The notes under the pieces are model-generated. The model was given only the letters and a program-made list of their open reading frames with translations, was not told the origin of the DNA and did not search any database. From Fusobacterium_C sp036516095 (GTDB lineage: Bacteria > Fusobacteriota > Fusobacteriia > Fusobacteriales > Fusobacteriaceae): 5,625 nucleotides of DNA. Positions 1 through 5,625 of this stretch are shown in pieces. The stretch covers positions 1-5,625 of the forward strand of contig NZ_DATBUM010000185.1 in NCBI RefSeq assembly GCF_036516095.1. Reading direction: 5' to 3'. Numbering within the stretch: the first letter of the stretch is position 1; the number at the start of each line of letters is the position of its first letter. A program made the translations under genes and the position numbers.

Positions 1-2
1 AA

Positions 3-215
3 TTGAGAAAAATTTTAAACTCTTTCATCAAGGATCCAGAATTGTACAATCCTGAAGTTTGGTATCGAAGAGAAGTTTCTGATCGAATGTTAGAATTAAC
101 CAATATGCAAAAAGCTGAAAATTTAACAAAAATAGAACAAAATAATATTAATGCAAAAGCACTATATCTTGCATATCCGGAATACTTTTCAAAATTAGAC
201 AAATGGGATAAATAA
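3..215 (+). CDS. C-terminal part of an unrecognised protein (5' end outside window)
   Basis: I do not recognise this protein. The open frame runs from the window edge to a TAA at 213-215. The TTG at position 3 has only two bases before it, so it is probably an internal Leu codon of a longer gene rather than a start. The visible 70 residues are highly charged, with no membrane segment or signal peptide. They include an aromatic patch (EVWYRREVSDRM, about residues 18-29), a polar stretch rich in Asn, Lys and Glu, and an aromatic, Lys-rich end (AYPEYFSKLDKWDK). An in-frame ATG at 87-89 has no convincing ribosome binding site. That the frame is coding is supported by the intrinsic terminator starting 11 bases after the stop and by the same AT-rich codon style as the neighbours. 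Function cannot be assigned from the visible part. Confidence 0.6.
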   Translation: MRKILNSFIKDPELYNPEVWYRREVSDRMLELTNMQKAENLTKIEQNNINAKALYLAYPEYFSKLDKWDK

Positions 216-225
216 ATAGGGAAAG

Positions 226-254
226 AAAAAGAGGATGATACAGTCCTCTTTTTT
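226..254 (+). terminator. Intrinsic terminator after the first gene
   Basis: AAAAAGAGGA (226-235) pairs perfectly with TCCTCTTTTT (244-253) around an 8-base loop. The right arm runs straight into a T-rich tract that continues, with one C, to about 259. It lies 11 bases after the upstream stop codon, the usual position for a Rho-independent terminator. The A-rich left arm makes it potentially bidirectional, but there is no minus-strand gene that would need it. It separates the first gene from the operon starting at 293. Confidence 0.85.
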
Positions 255-292
255 CTTTTGATTCATTCATCTCGGAAAAGAAAGGAGTAGAT

Positions 293-1111
293 ATGAAAGT
301 GGATTTACATCTCCACAGTACTGCCTCTGATGGAAGTTTTTCTCCGAAACAAGTAGTACAATTGGCAGTGATGAAAAAAATGAGGGCAATCGCTTTAACT
401 GACCATGATACCATAGACGGTCTCTTAGAAGCAAAATATGAAGCAAAAAAATGGGGATTGGAATTCGTCATGGGAATCGAATTTTCCACGTACTGGAAAA
501 ATCATGAGATTCATATTTTAGGATATTTTCTAAATCTGGAAGATAGCCACTTTGTCCAAGCGATTGAAAATTTAAAATTCCTACGAGAAGAGAGAAATAA
601 AAAAATAATACAGCTTCTACGAAATTATGATATAATACTAAATATGACTTCTTTACAAGAAAAATATCCAAATCAAAGTATCGGAAGAGTTCATATTGCA
701 AAAGAAATGATAGAACAGGGAAAGGTGAAGGACATGAAAGAAGCCTTTTTCAAATATTTAGCTCAGGGAGGCTTAGCCTATGTTCAAAAAGAGGGACTAA
801 CTCCTCATATGGCAGTGCAGCTCTTAAAAGAAAATTCCGCTTTTTCTTCCTTAGCTCATCCCAAGTTCATTTCAAAAGACGAAAATGAAATTTTACAGTT
901 GATACAAGAATTAAAAAATATAGGTTTAAATGCGATTGAAGCAAATTATGCCGGTTTTAAATCCTATGAAATTCGTAAATATCGTTCTTGGGCAAAAACA
1001 TTCGACTTATTGGTAACGGGAGGCTCCGATTTTCATGGAAGTGACCGAAAAAATATTGAAATCGGAATGCAAGGCTTGGATTATAGTCAATTTAATAAAT
1101 TTAGGAGGTAA
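293..1111 (+). CDS. PHP-domain metal-dependent phosphoesterase (TrpH/YciV/RNase AM-like)
   Basis: A 272-residue soluble protein of the PHP (polymerase and histidinol phosphatase) superfamily, COG0613 type. The metal-site motifs appear in the expected order: HLH at residues 6-8, D13, TDHDT at 36-40, E63 in GIEFS, H74 in HEIHILGY, H134 in GRVHIA, AHP with H189, and SDFHG with D246 and H248. These residues normally bind a di- or trinuclear metal centre that hydrolyses phosphoesters. Characterised relatives act on 3',5'-nucleoside bisphosphates (pAp) or are 5'-3' exoribonucleases (E. coli RNase AM/YciV, 5S rRNA maturation). Which activity this one has cannot be read from the sequence. Length is close to the family norm and it looks complete. 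The ATG at 293 is fixed by AAGGAG at 282-287, five bases upstream. It is the first gene of the apparent operon, and its last two codons form the ribosome binding site of hldD two bases downstream. Confidence 0.9.
   Translation: MKVDLHLHSTASDGSFSPKQVVQLAVMKKMRAIALTDHDTIDGLLEAKYEAKKWGLEFVMGIEFSTYWKNHEIHILGYFLNLEDSHFVQAIENLKFLREERNKKIIQLLRNYDIILNMTSLQEKYPNQSIGRVHIAKEMIEQGKVKDMKEAFFKYLAQGGLAYVQKEGLTPHMAVQLLKENSAFSSLAHPKFISKDENEILQLIQELKNIGLNAIEANYAGFKSYEIRKYRSWAKTFDLLVTGGSDFHGSDRKNIEIGMQGLDYSQFNKFRR
1103..1108 (+). promoter_or_regulatory. hldD ribosome binding site inside the PHP gene's last two codons
   Basis: A perfect AGGAGG ends five bases before the hldD ATG at 1114. The same six bases are the two final Arg codons (AGG AGG) of the PHP gene, followed at once by its TAA stop (1109-1111). 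Ribosomes finishing the PHP gene therefore cover this site, which suggests translational coupling and supports the chosen hldD start. Confidence 0.85.
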
Positions 1112-1113
1112 TC

Positions 1114-2112
1114 ATGATTGTTGTAACGGGTGCAGCGGGAATGATTGGAAGTGCTGTTGTATGGAAATTAAATGAAATGGGTATCCATAATATTCTTTTG
1201 GTTGATAAATTACGAAGCGAAGACAAATGGTTGAATATTCGTAAAAGAGATTATCGTGATTGGATGGATCGAGATATATTTTTGGATTGGCTTTCTCAAG
1301 ATGCGGAAGCCAATGAAATCACCGCCATTGTACATATGGGAGCCTGCTCTGCTACCACAGAAACCAATGCGGACTATTTAATGGAAAATAACTATGGATA
1401 TACCAAAGCTCTTTGGAATTACTGTTCTCAGCGAAATATTCGTTTTATTTATGCTTCCTCCGCAGCAACCTACGGAGGGGGAGAAAAAGGGTATAACGAT
1501 GAAGTCAGTCCCGAAGAATTAAAATCTTTACAACCTTTAAATAAATACGGCTATTCGAAAAAGCGTTTCGACGACTGGGCATTTAAACAAAAAATGCACC
1601 CTAGTGTATGGGCAGGATTAAAATTTTTCAATGTCTACGGTCCTCAAGAATATCATAAGGGGCGTATGGCATCCATGGTATATCATAGTTTTAAACAATA
1701 TCAAGAGACAGGAAAAGTGAAATTATTCCAATCTCATAAAGAAGGTTATGAAGATGGGGGGCAATTACGAGATTTTGTCTATTTGAAAGATGTTGTAGAT
1801 ATTATTTACTACATGTTAACACAGAATTTTTCTTCCGGAATTTATAATATCGGAACCGGAGAAGCCAGAAGCTTTTTAGATTTGGCTATGACAACTATAA
1901 AGGCTGCTTCCGGAAAAGAAGATATTCAAGTTTCGGATGTGATTGAATTCATTCCCATGCCAGAAGATTTAAGAGGAAAATATCAATATTTTACACAAGC
2001 CACTATGGAAAAATTATCCAAGACAAGCTATCACTTACATATGCATAGTTTAGAGGAAGGGATCAAAGATTATGTCCAAAATTATCTAAGTCAAGAAGAT
2101 ATATATTTGTAG
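1114..2112 (+). CDS. hldD: ADP-L-glycero-D-manno-heptose 6-epimerase
   Basis: Epimerises ADP-D-glycero-D-manno-heptose to ADP-L-glycero-D-manno-heptose in the cytoplasm, the last step in making the activated heptose for the LPS inner core (older name rfaD). It is a 332-residue extended short-chain dehydrogenase/reductase. The N-terminal NAD(P)-binding motif GAAGMIG is at residues 6-12, with D31 at the end of the second strand. ACSATTE is at 77-83, and YASSAATYGGG around 113-123 carries S116. The catalytic Y145-x3-K149 lies in KYGYSK. FFNVYGPQEYHKGRMAS at 171-187 contains K182, matching the second catalytic Lys of E. coli HldD (K178). RDFVYLKDVVD at 219-229 and YNIGTGEARSF near 244-254 follow as in the family. 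E. coli HldD has 310 residues; the extra length is mostly internal loops. The start is set by the AGGAGG at 1103. It implies a Gram-negative cell with heptose-containing LPS. The ADP-heptose kinase and heptosyltransferase genes are not in this window. Confidence 0.96.
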   Translation: MIVVTGAAGMIGSAVVWKLNEMGIHNILLVDKLRSEDKWLNIRKRDYRDWMDRDIFLDWLSQDAEANEITAIVHMGACSATTETNADYLMENNYGYTKALWNYCSQRNIRFIYASSAATYGGGEKGYNDEVSPEELKSLQPLNKYGYSKKRFDDWAFKQKMHPSVWAGLKFFNVYGPQEYHKGRMASMVYHSFKQYQETGKVKLFQSHKEGYEDGGQLRDFVYLKDVVDIIYYMLTQNFSSGIYNIGTGEARSFLDLAMTTIKAASGKEDIQVSDVIEFIPMPEDLRGKYQYFTQATMEKLSKTSYHLHMHSLEEGIKDYVQNYLSQEDIYL

Positions 2113-2116
2113 GAGG
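2111..2116 (+). promoter_or_regulatory. uppP ribosome binding site overlapping the hldD stop codon
   Basis: AGGAGG at 2111-2116 shares its first two bases with the hldD TAG stop (2110-2112) and ends five bases before the uppP ATG at 2122. This fixes the uppP start and, as at the previous junction, suggests coupled translation. Confidence 0.85.
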
Positions 2117-2121
2117 TTGAT

Positions 2122-2943
2122 ATGAATCCATTTTTCATTATTATCATCCTGGCTGTCATCGAAGGATTGACAGAATTTTTGCCGGTAAGTAGCACGGGAC
2201 ATATGATTTTAGCGGAATTCTTCTTGGGAAAGAATACTTTTCGTCAAGAATTTATGAATCATTTTTTAATCATTGTCCAATTGGGAGCTATTTTAGCAGT
2301 TGTAATTTTTTTCTGGAAAAAACTGAATCCTTTTGTCAAATCCAAAAAAGAATTTCAAAATAAGTTCCAATTATGGTCCAAAATTATTGTCGGAGTTTTA
2401 CCGGCTGCTGTAATAGGTCTTCTTCTGGACGACTATATTGAACAACATTTCATGAATAATATTTATGTAGTCATTTTTACTTTAATTTTCTATGGAATTA
2501 TACTCATGGCAATTGAACATCATCATAAAAAAACAGCTATGAAAGTTCGTTATGGAAATTTCCGAAAATTACATTATCGTACCGCTCTCTTCATCGGATT
2601 TTTTCAATGTCTGGCTATGATTCCCGGAACTTCCCGTTCGGGAGCTACCATTATTGGAGCTCTGTTATTAGGAGTGTCCAGACCTCTGGCAACAGAATTT
2701 TCTTTTTATCTGGCAATTCCTACCATGTTCGGTGCTACTCTTTTAAAATTATTAAAAGGAGGAATTACTTATACAAAACAAGAATGGTACTACCTAGGAA
2801 TTGGAACTTTGATTGCCTTTCTCGTAGCGTATATCGTCATCAGCTGGTTTATGAGCTATATTCAAAAGAGAGATTTTTCTTTATTCGGTTGGTACCGAAT
2901 CTTACTCGGTATTATTGTTTTGGTTATTTATTTATTGGGGTAA
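2122..2943 (+). CDS. uppP: Undecaprenyl-diphosphatase (BacA family)
   Basis: An integral inner-membrane phosphatase that converts undecaprenyl diphosphate to undecaprenyl phosphate, recycling the lipid carrier for peptidoglycan, O-antigen and similar polymers. Overproduction of the family gives bacitracin resistance, hence the older name bacA. At 273 residues it has the usual full length. The first signature is at the N-terminus: ExxxE with E14 and E18, then FLPVSSTGH at 19-27, ending in the conserved His27. The second signature, PGTSRSG at 168-174, carries R172, equivalent to the essential Arg174 of E. coli. Hydrophobic segments lie near residues 3-13, 48-65, 88-103, 113-131, 153-166, 176-186, 192-211, 223-245 and 256-273, fitting the multi-helix fold. 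All active-site residues I can check are present. It sits between an LPS-precursor gene and an exporter, which fits an envelope operon. Confidence 0.96.
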   Translation: MNPFFIIIILAVIEGLTEFLPVSSTGHMILAEFFLGKNTFRQEFMNHFLIIVQLGAILAVVIFFWKKLNPFVKSKKEFQNKFQLWSKIIVGVLPAAVIGLLLDDYIEQHFMNNIYVVIFTLIFYGIILMAIEHHHKKTAMKVRYGNFRKLHYRTALFIGFFQCLAMIPGTSRSGATIIGALLLGVSRPLATEFSFYLAIPTMFGATLLKLLKGGITYTKQEWYYLGIGTLIAFLVAYIVISWFMSYIQKRDFSLFGWYRILLGIIVLVIYLLG

Positions 2944-2952
2944 AAAAATTTT

Positions 2953-4296
2953 ATGGTGTTATTTAAATCAAAGCAAAACAAAAAATTCTTTTCACTCGCA
3001 ATTCCTATTTTCCTGGAATTGACTTTAGTCAATGTTGTTGGAAATATTGATACGATTATGCTGGGACACTTTAGTGATGAAGCAGTAGGAGCGGTAGGAG
3101 GGATTACTCAGGCTTTAAATATTCAAAATGTACTTTTCGGCTTCATTAGTTTAGGAACCGGAATCCTTATTGCTCAATATGTAGGAGCCAAAAATGATAG
3201 AAAAATAAAAGAGGTCATTGCGACCTCTCTTTTCTTGAATTTTCTATTCTCTTTTCTCCTGGCTCTTGGTTATATGATTTTCTGGAAGCAAATTTTTACT
3301 TTTATGAAATTACCAAAAGAGTTGATTGAGATTGGAAAATATTATTTTCTTTTAGTAAGTTCTTTCTGTGCTTTTCAAGCTTTAACACTCACAGCAGGAG
3401 CCATTTTAAAAAGTTATGGAAAGCCGAAATTGATGCTTTTTATCAATGTGGGAGTTAATCTTTTGAATATCCTTGGAAATGGAATGTTTCTATTCGGTTG
3501 GATGGGATTTCCTATTTTGGGAACCTTAGGAGTCGGAATTTCCACTATTTTTTCTAGAGCACTTGGTTGCATTTTTGCTATTTATTTTGTGAAAAAACAT
3601 TGTCATTTTCAATTCTCCAAAAAGTATTTTCAGCCCTTTCCCTACAAAACCATTAAAAATTTACTTGCCATCGGAATTCCAACGGCAGGAGAAAATTTAG
3701 CCTGGAATGTCGGACAACTTTTAATCTTAGCTATGATTAACGGCTTAGGAACAAATTACATTGCAGCAAGAACTTATCTCATGTTGATTACCATGTTCAT
3801 CATGATTTTTTCTCTTTCCCTAGGTCATGCGACGGCCATTCAAATTGGACAATTGGTAGGAGCTAAAAAATGGAATCAAGCATATCTTCGCGGCTTCACA
3901 AGTTTAAAACTATCTTTTTCTCTGGCTTTGATAACCTCAGGTATCGTATTCTTGTTACGAGTTCCTATTATGACTATTTTTACGCAAAATGAAGAAATTT
4001 TAAAAATTTCTTATCAGGTATTCCCTTATTTTATTTTATTGGAATCCGGACGTGTCTTCAATGTTGTGATTATCAATGCTCTTCATGCTTCCGGAGATAT
4101 TCTCCCTCCTATGGTTATAGGAATTATTTTTGTATTCTTAGTAGCCGTTCCTTTTTCTTATTTATTCGGAATTAAATTAGCTTGGGGATTGGTAGGAGTT
4201 TGGATTGCCAATGCGATGGATGAATGGATTCGCGGTTTTGTAGTTTTATATCGTTGGAAAAGTCAAAAATGGAAAACAAAAAGCTTTATTTCTTAG
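2953..4296 (+). CDS. MATE-family multidrug/small-molecule exporter
   Basis: A 447-residue, probably 12-helix transporter of the multidrug and toxic compound extrusion family, driven by a Na+ or H+ gradient. The first helix ends in NIDTIMLG (31-38); D33 matches the Asp implicated in cation coupling in Vibrio NorM. The family's internal duplication is visible: IAQYVGAK at 73-80 recurs as IQIGQLVGAKK at 296-306, and LKSYGKPK at 152-159 is echoed by LHASGDILPP at 377-386. IPTAGENLAWNVGQ (242-255) opens the second half. The C-terminus has the common DEWIRG motif (423-428) and a basic tail. Length is typical. Substrate cannot be predicted; NorM, DinF or another MATE branch are all possible. It follows uppP by nine bases in the same frame. 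The upstream TAA at 2941 leaves only ATG 2953 or GTG 2956 as starts, and neither has a proper ribosome binding site, so translation probably depends on ribosomes leaving uppP. Confidence 0.93.
   Translation: MVLFKSKQNKKFFSLAIPIFLELTLVNVVGNIDTIMLGHFSDEAVGAVGGITQALNIQNVLFGFISLGTGILIAQYVGAKNDRKIKEVIATSLFLNFLFSFLLALGYMIFWKQIFTFMKLPKELIEIGKYYFLLVSSFCAFQALTLTAGAILKSYGKPKLMLFINVGVNLLNILGNGMFLFGWMGFPILGTLGVGISTIFSRALGCIFAIYFVKKHCHFQFSKKYFQPFPYKTIKNLLAIGIPTAGENLAWNVGQLLILAMINGLGTNYIAARTYLMLITMFIMIFSLSLGHATAIQIGQLVGAKKWNQAYLRGFTSLKLSFSLALITSGIVFLLRVPIMTIFTQNEEILKISYQVFPYFILLESGRVFNVVIINALHASGDILPPMVIGIIFVFLVAVPFSYLFGIKLAWGLVGVWIANAMDEWIRGFVVLYRWKSQKWKTKSFIS
3207..3233 (+). other. Terminator-like hairpin inside the MATE coding region
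   Basis: AGAGGTC (3210-3216) pairs perfectly with GACCTCT (3222-3228) around a 5-base loop. One mismatch and two further A-T pairs extend the stem, and a TTTT run at 3230-3233 followed by CTT gives a T-rich tail. It resembles a short Rho-independent terminator but lies within codons for about residues 84-94 of the transporter. Whether it works is unknown; a translating ribosome would normally keep it from forming. Confidence 0.45.
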
Positions 4297-4313
4297 TATC
4301 ATTGTGCTATAAT
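4285..4313 (+). promoter_or_regulatory. Extended -10 promoter for the aminotransferase gene
   Basis: A perfect TATAAT at 4308-4313 is preceded by TGC (4305-4307), giving an extended -10 element. The -35 candidate 17 bases upstream, TTTATT (4285-4290), is poor and lies in the last codons of the MATE gene; a strong extended -10 can compensate for that. Transcription would start near 4320, leaving a leader of about 40 bases before the ATG at 4359. The 62-base gap, long for this window, and the lack of a terminator after the MATE gene mean the aminotransferase may be read both from here and by readthrough. Confidence 0.7.
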
Positions 4314-4322
4314 CAATACTAA
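4293..4322 (+). repeat. Imperfect inverted repeat flanking the -10 box
   Basis: TTAGTAT (4293-4299) is the exact reverse complement of ATACTAA (4316-4322), with a 16-base spacer that contains the TATAAT box. An alternative pairing uses ATTG (4301-4304) with CAAT (4314-4317) as inner arms. The left arm overlaps the MATE stop codon TAG (4294-4296). Position and symmetry are like an operator, but AT-rich arms of seven bases can arise by chance. Confidence 0.4.
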
Positions 4323-4345
4323 ATATTCATATATTTTATATATTT

Positions 4346-4352
4346 AAGGAGG
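4346..4352 (+). promoter_or_regulatory. Ribosome binding site of the aminotransferase gene
   Basis: AAGGAGG ends six bases before the ATG at 4359, an optimal site that fixes this start. It is preceded by an AT-only stretch (about 4328-4345) that should leave the site unstructured. Confidence 0.85.
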
Positions 4353-4358
4353 AAAGAT

Positions 4359-5576
4359 ATGAAAATCTCAAAAAGAGCAGAAGAAATGGGATATTCCCCA
4401 ATTCGTAAACTAATTCCATATGCAGATGAAGCGGAAAAACGTGGAATTAAAGTATATAAGTTAAACATTGGGCAACCGAATATTGTGACTCCGGATTCTT
4501 TTTTTGAAGGTCTACACAGTTACAAAGAAAAAATAGTAAAATATTCCGATTCCAGAGGAATTCCTTCTTTGTTGGACAGCTTTGTCAGAAGTTACTCTCA
4601 AAGTGGAATTGAATTGGAAAAAGAAGATATTTTAATTACACAAGGAGGGAGTGAAGCCATTTTTTTCACTTTGATGGCTATTTGTGATGAGGGAGATGAA
4701 GTCTTGGTACCGGAACCTTTCTATTCCAATTACAGCAGTTTTTCAAGATTTGCAGGAGCAAAAGTGGTCCCTATTGCAACAAGCATCGAAACAGGTTTCC
4801 ATTTACCTGATAAAAAGGAAATTGAAGCTCTTATTACTCCTAAAACAAGAGCGATTCTTTTCTCCAATCCAGTAAATCCGACAGGTACCGTTTTTACAGA
4901 AAAAGAAATTCGAATGATCGGAGAATTGGCGATTGAACATGATCTATACATCATTGGAGATGAGGTATATCGACAATTTGTCTATGATGATGAAACGGAA
5001 TTTTTATCTATTATGAAATTGGATCATTTGCAAGACCGCGTTGTTATCGTGGACAGTATTTCAAAACACTACAGTGCCTGCGGTGCCAGAATCGGTCTCA
5101 TTGCAAGTAAAAATCATGAATTGATGGCTCAAATTTTAAAATTCTGTCAAGCCAGATTGTGTGTTTCTACCATAGAACAACACTCTGCGGCAAATCTTAT
5201 CAATACTATGAACAGCTATTTTGAAGATGTAAAGCTAAAATATAAGAATCGTAGAGATTTACTATTCAGTTATTTAAGTCGAATTCCCGGTATCGTTTGT
5301 TCCAGACCGGAAGGAGCTTTCTATATCATCGCAAAGCTTCCTGTAGATGACTCTGAAAAATTTGCAAAATGGTTGTTGACAGATTATTCTTATGAAAATA
5401 TGACATTACTCATTGCTCCCGGACCCGGTTTCTATATGAGCCCTGGAAAAGGACGACAGGAAGTTCGTTTTTCCTTCTGTACCAATGTAGATGATATTGA
5501 AAATGCTATGATTGTATTAAAACGAGCTTTGGTGGAATATCAAAGATTATTTCTAACAGAGAAAGAAGCTCAATAG
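4359..5576 (+). CDS. Pyridoxal-phosphate-dependent aminotransferase, class I (aspartate aminotransferase-like)
   Basis: A cytosolic fold-type-I PLP enzyme of 405 residues, the usual length for family I aminotransferases. LNIGQPNIVTP at 35-45 is the N-terminal substrate-loop motif. YSDSRGIPSL (62-71) corresponds to the common Y-x-x-x-x-G-x-x-x-L element. GGSEA (96-100) lies in the cofactor phosphate region. SNPVNPTG (169-176) provides the conserved Asn173. GDEVY (200-204) has D201, which pairs with the pyridine nitrogen, and Y204. SISK (233-236) carries the Schiff-base Lys236, and GARIG (242-246) has the phosphate-binding R244. R370 in EVRFSF is the Arg expected to bind the substrate alpha-carboxylate. 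All catalytic residues are present. The likely reaction is amino-group transfer between an amino acid and 2-oxoglutarate; the donor (aspartate, alanine, aromatic or other) cannot be decided here. It has its own promoter and is probably a separate unit from the envelope genes. Confidence 0.95.
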   Translation: MKISKRAEEMGYSPIRKLIPYADEAEKRGIKVYKLNIGQPNIVTPDSFFEGLHSYKEKIVKYSDSRGIPSLLDSFVRSYSQSGIELEKEDILITQGGSEAIFFTLMAICDEGDEVLVPEPFYSNYSSFSRFAGAKVVPIATSIETGFHLPDKKEIEALITPKTRAILFSNPVNPTGTVFTEKEIRMIGELAIEHDLYIIGDEVYRQFVYDDETEFLSIMKLDHLQDRVVIVDSISKHYSACGARIGLIASKNHELMAQILKFCQARLCVSTIEQHSAANLINTMNSYFEDVKLKYKNRRDLLFSYLSRIPGIVCSRPEGAFYIIAKLPVDDSEKFAKWLLTDYSYENMTLLIAPGPGFYMSPGKGRQEVRFSFCTNVDDIENAMIVLKRALVEYQRLFLTEKEAQ

Positions 5577-5591
5577 AAATGGCTCTTTCTC
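5559..5591 (+). other. Stem-loop straddling the aminotransferase stop codon
   Basis: GAGAAAGA (5559-5566) plus GC (5568-5569) pair with GCTCTTTCTC (5582-5591), leaving one bulged A at 5567. The 12-base loop holds the TAG stop (5574-5576). The ten-pair stem is clear, but neither strand has a T-run after it, so it is not a standard intrinsic terminator. It may protect the 3' end of the mRNA or be a weak or processed terminator. The remaining bases to 5625 are AT-rich, and I see no gene or terminator in them before the window ends. Confidence 0.5.
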
Positions 5592-5625
5592 AAATGATGT
5601 GGATAAAAATAGAATATAAAATTTT

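Noticed and set aside
123..151. TTAACA-N17-TATTAA promoter-like pair inside the first gene
   Set aside because: Any transcript from it would run straight into the terminator at 226-254, and the -10 match is only moderate.
628..645. A second extended -10 look-alike (TGATATAAT) inside the PHP gene, sharing ATACTAAATAT with the aminotransferase promoter region
   Set aside because: The -35 candidates are poor and it is 470 bases from the next start. An 11-base AT-rich match is expected by chance in a window of this size and composition.
148..701. Two overlapping minus-strand open frames (148-489 and 468-701)
   Set aside because: They lie mostly antisense to the PHP gene, which has a full set of catalytic motifs and a good ribosome binding site. 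The antisense proteins show no recognisable motif.
2629..2646. Short GC-richer palindrome (CCCG/CGGG) in uppP
   Set aside because: Its two-base loop is too tight for a stable hairpin and the bases encode the invariant TSRSG motif, which explains them.
2938..2958. Possible UppP-MATE fusion by stop-codon readthrough, because both genes are in the same frame and separated by one TAA
   Set aside because: Both proteins are complete at family length, and nothing around the TAA suggests recoding; the shared frame has a one-in-three chance.
2607..2966. Alternative plus-strand frame within the end of uppP
   Set aside because: It is a frame-shifted reading of the conserved PGTSRSG region and the helices after it; the product has no family features.
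4684..4954. Small open frames on both strands inside the aminotransferase gene
   Set aside because: They overlap the conserved aminotransferase core, including the NPVNPTG region, and have no ribosome binding site or motif of their own.

Overview
The window is an AT-rich, entirely plus-strand, tightly packed stretch from a Gram-negative bacterium. The Gram-negative call rests on a complete ADP-heptose epimerase gene (hldD), which serves heptose-containing LPS. The strong AT bias, very strong AGGAGG-type ribosome binding sites and the character of the proteins suggest a Fusobacterium-like organism. That assignment is inference from sequence style and has not been tested by a search.

Layout. 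(1) 1-215: the 3' end of an unrecognised gene, cut by the window edge and closed by a good intrinsic terminator at 226-254. (2) 293-4296: four genes in apparent operon order, separated by only 2, 9 and 9 bases. They encode a PHP-domain phosphoesterase (TrpH/YciV/RNase AM-like), HldD, the undecaprenyl-diphosphatase UppP, and a 12-helix MATE-family exporter. (3) 4297-4358: a 62-base gap carrying a clear extended -10 promoter inside an imperfect inverted repeat, then a strong ribosome binding site. (4) 4359-5576: a complete fold-type-I PLP-dependent aminotransferase. (5) 5577-5625: a short tail carrying the right arm of a stem-loop that straddles the aminotransferase stop codon.

How the genes fit together. 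HldD supplies ADP-L-glycero-D-manno-heptose for the LPS inner core. UppP recycles the C55 lipid carrier used for peptidoglycan and other surface polymers. The MATE protein exports small molecules across the inner membrane. So three of the four operon genes act in or for the envelope; the PHP phosphoesterase has no obvious envelope role and may simply be co-transcribed. The aminotransferase has its own promoter and appears to be a separate amino-acid metabolism unit.

I see no mobile element, CRISPR array, tRNA/rRNA, riboswitch or defence system, and nothing that amounts to a new biological system. The points most worth a second look are regulatory. The MATE gene lacks a ribosome binding site, unlike every other complete gene here, and contains a terminator-like hairpin about 250 bases into its coding region. 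The operon begins right after a terminator with no visible promoter. The aminotransferase -10 box is framed by inverted repeats.
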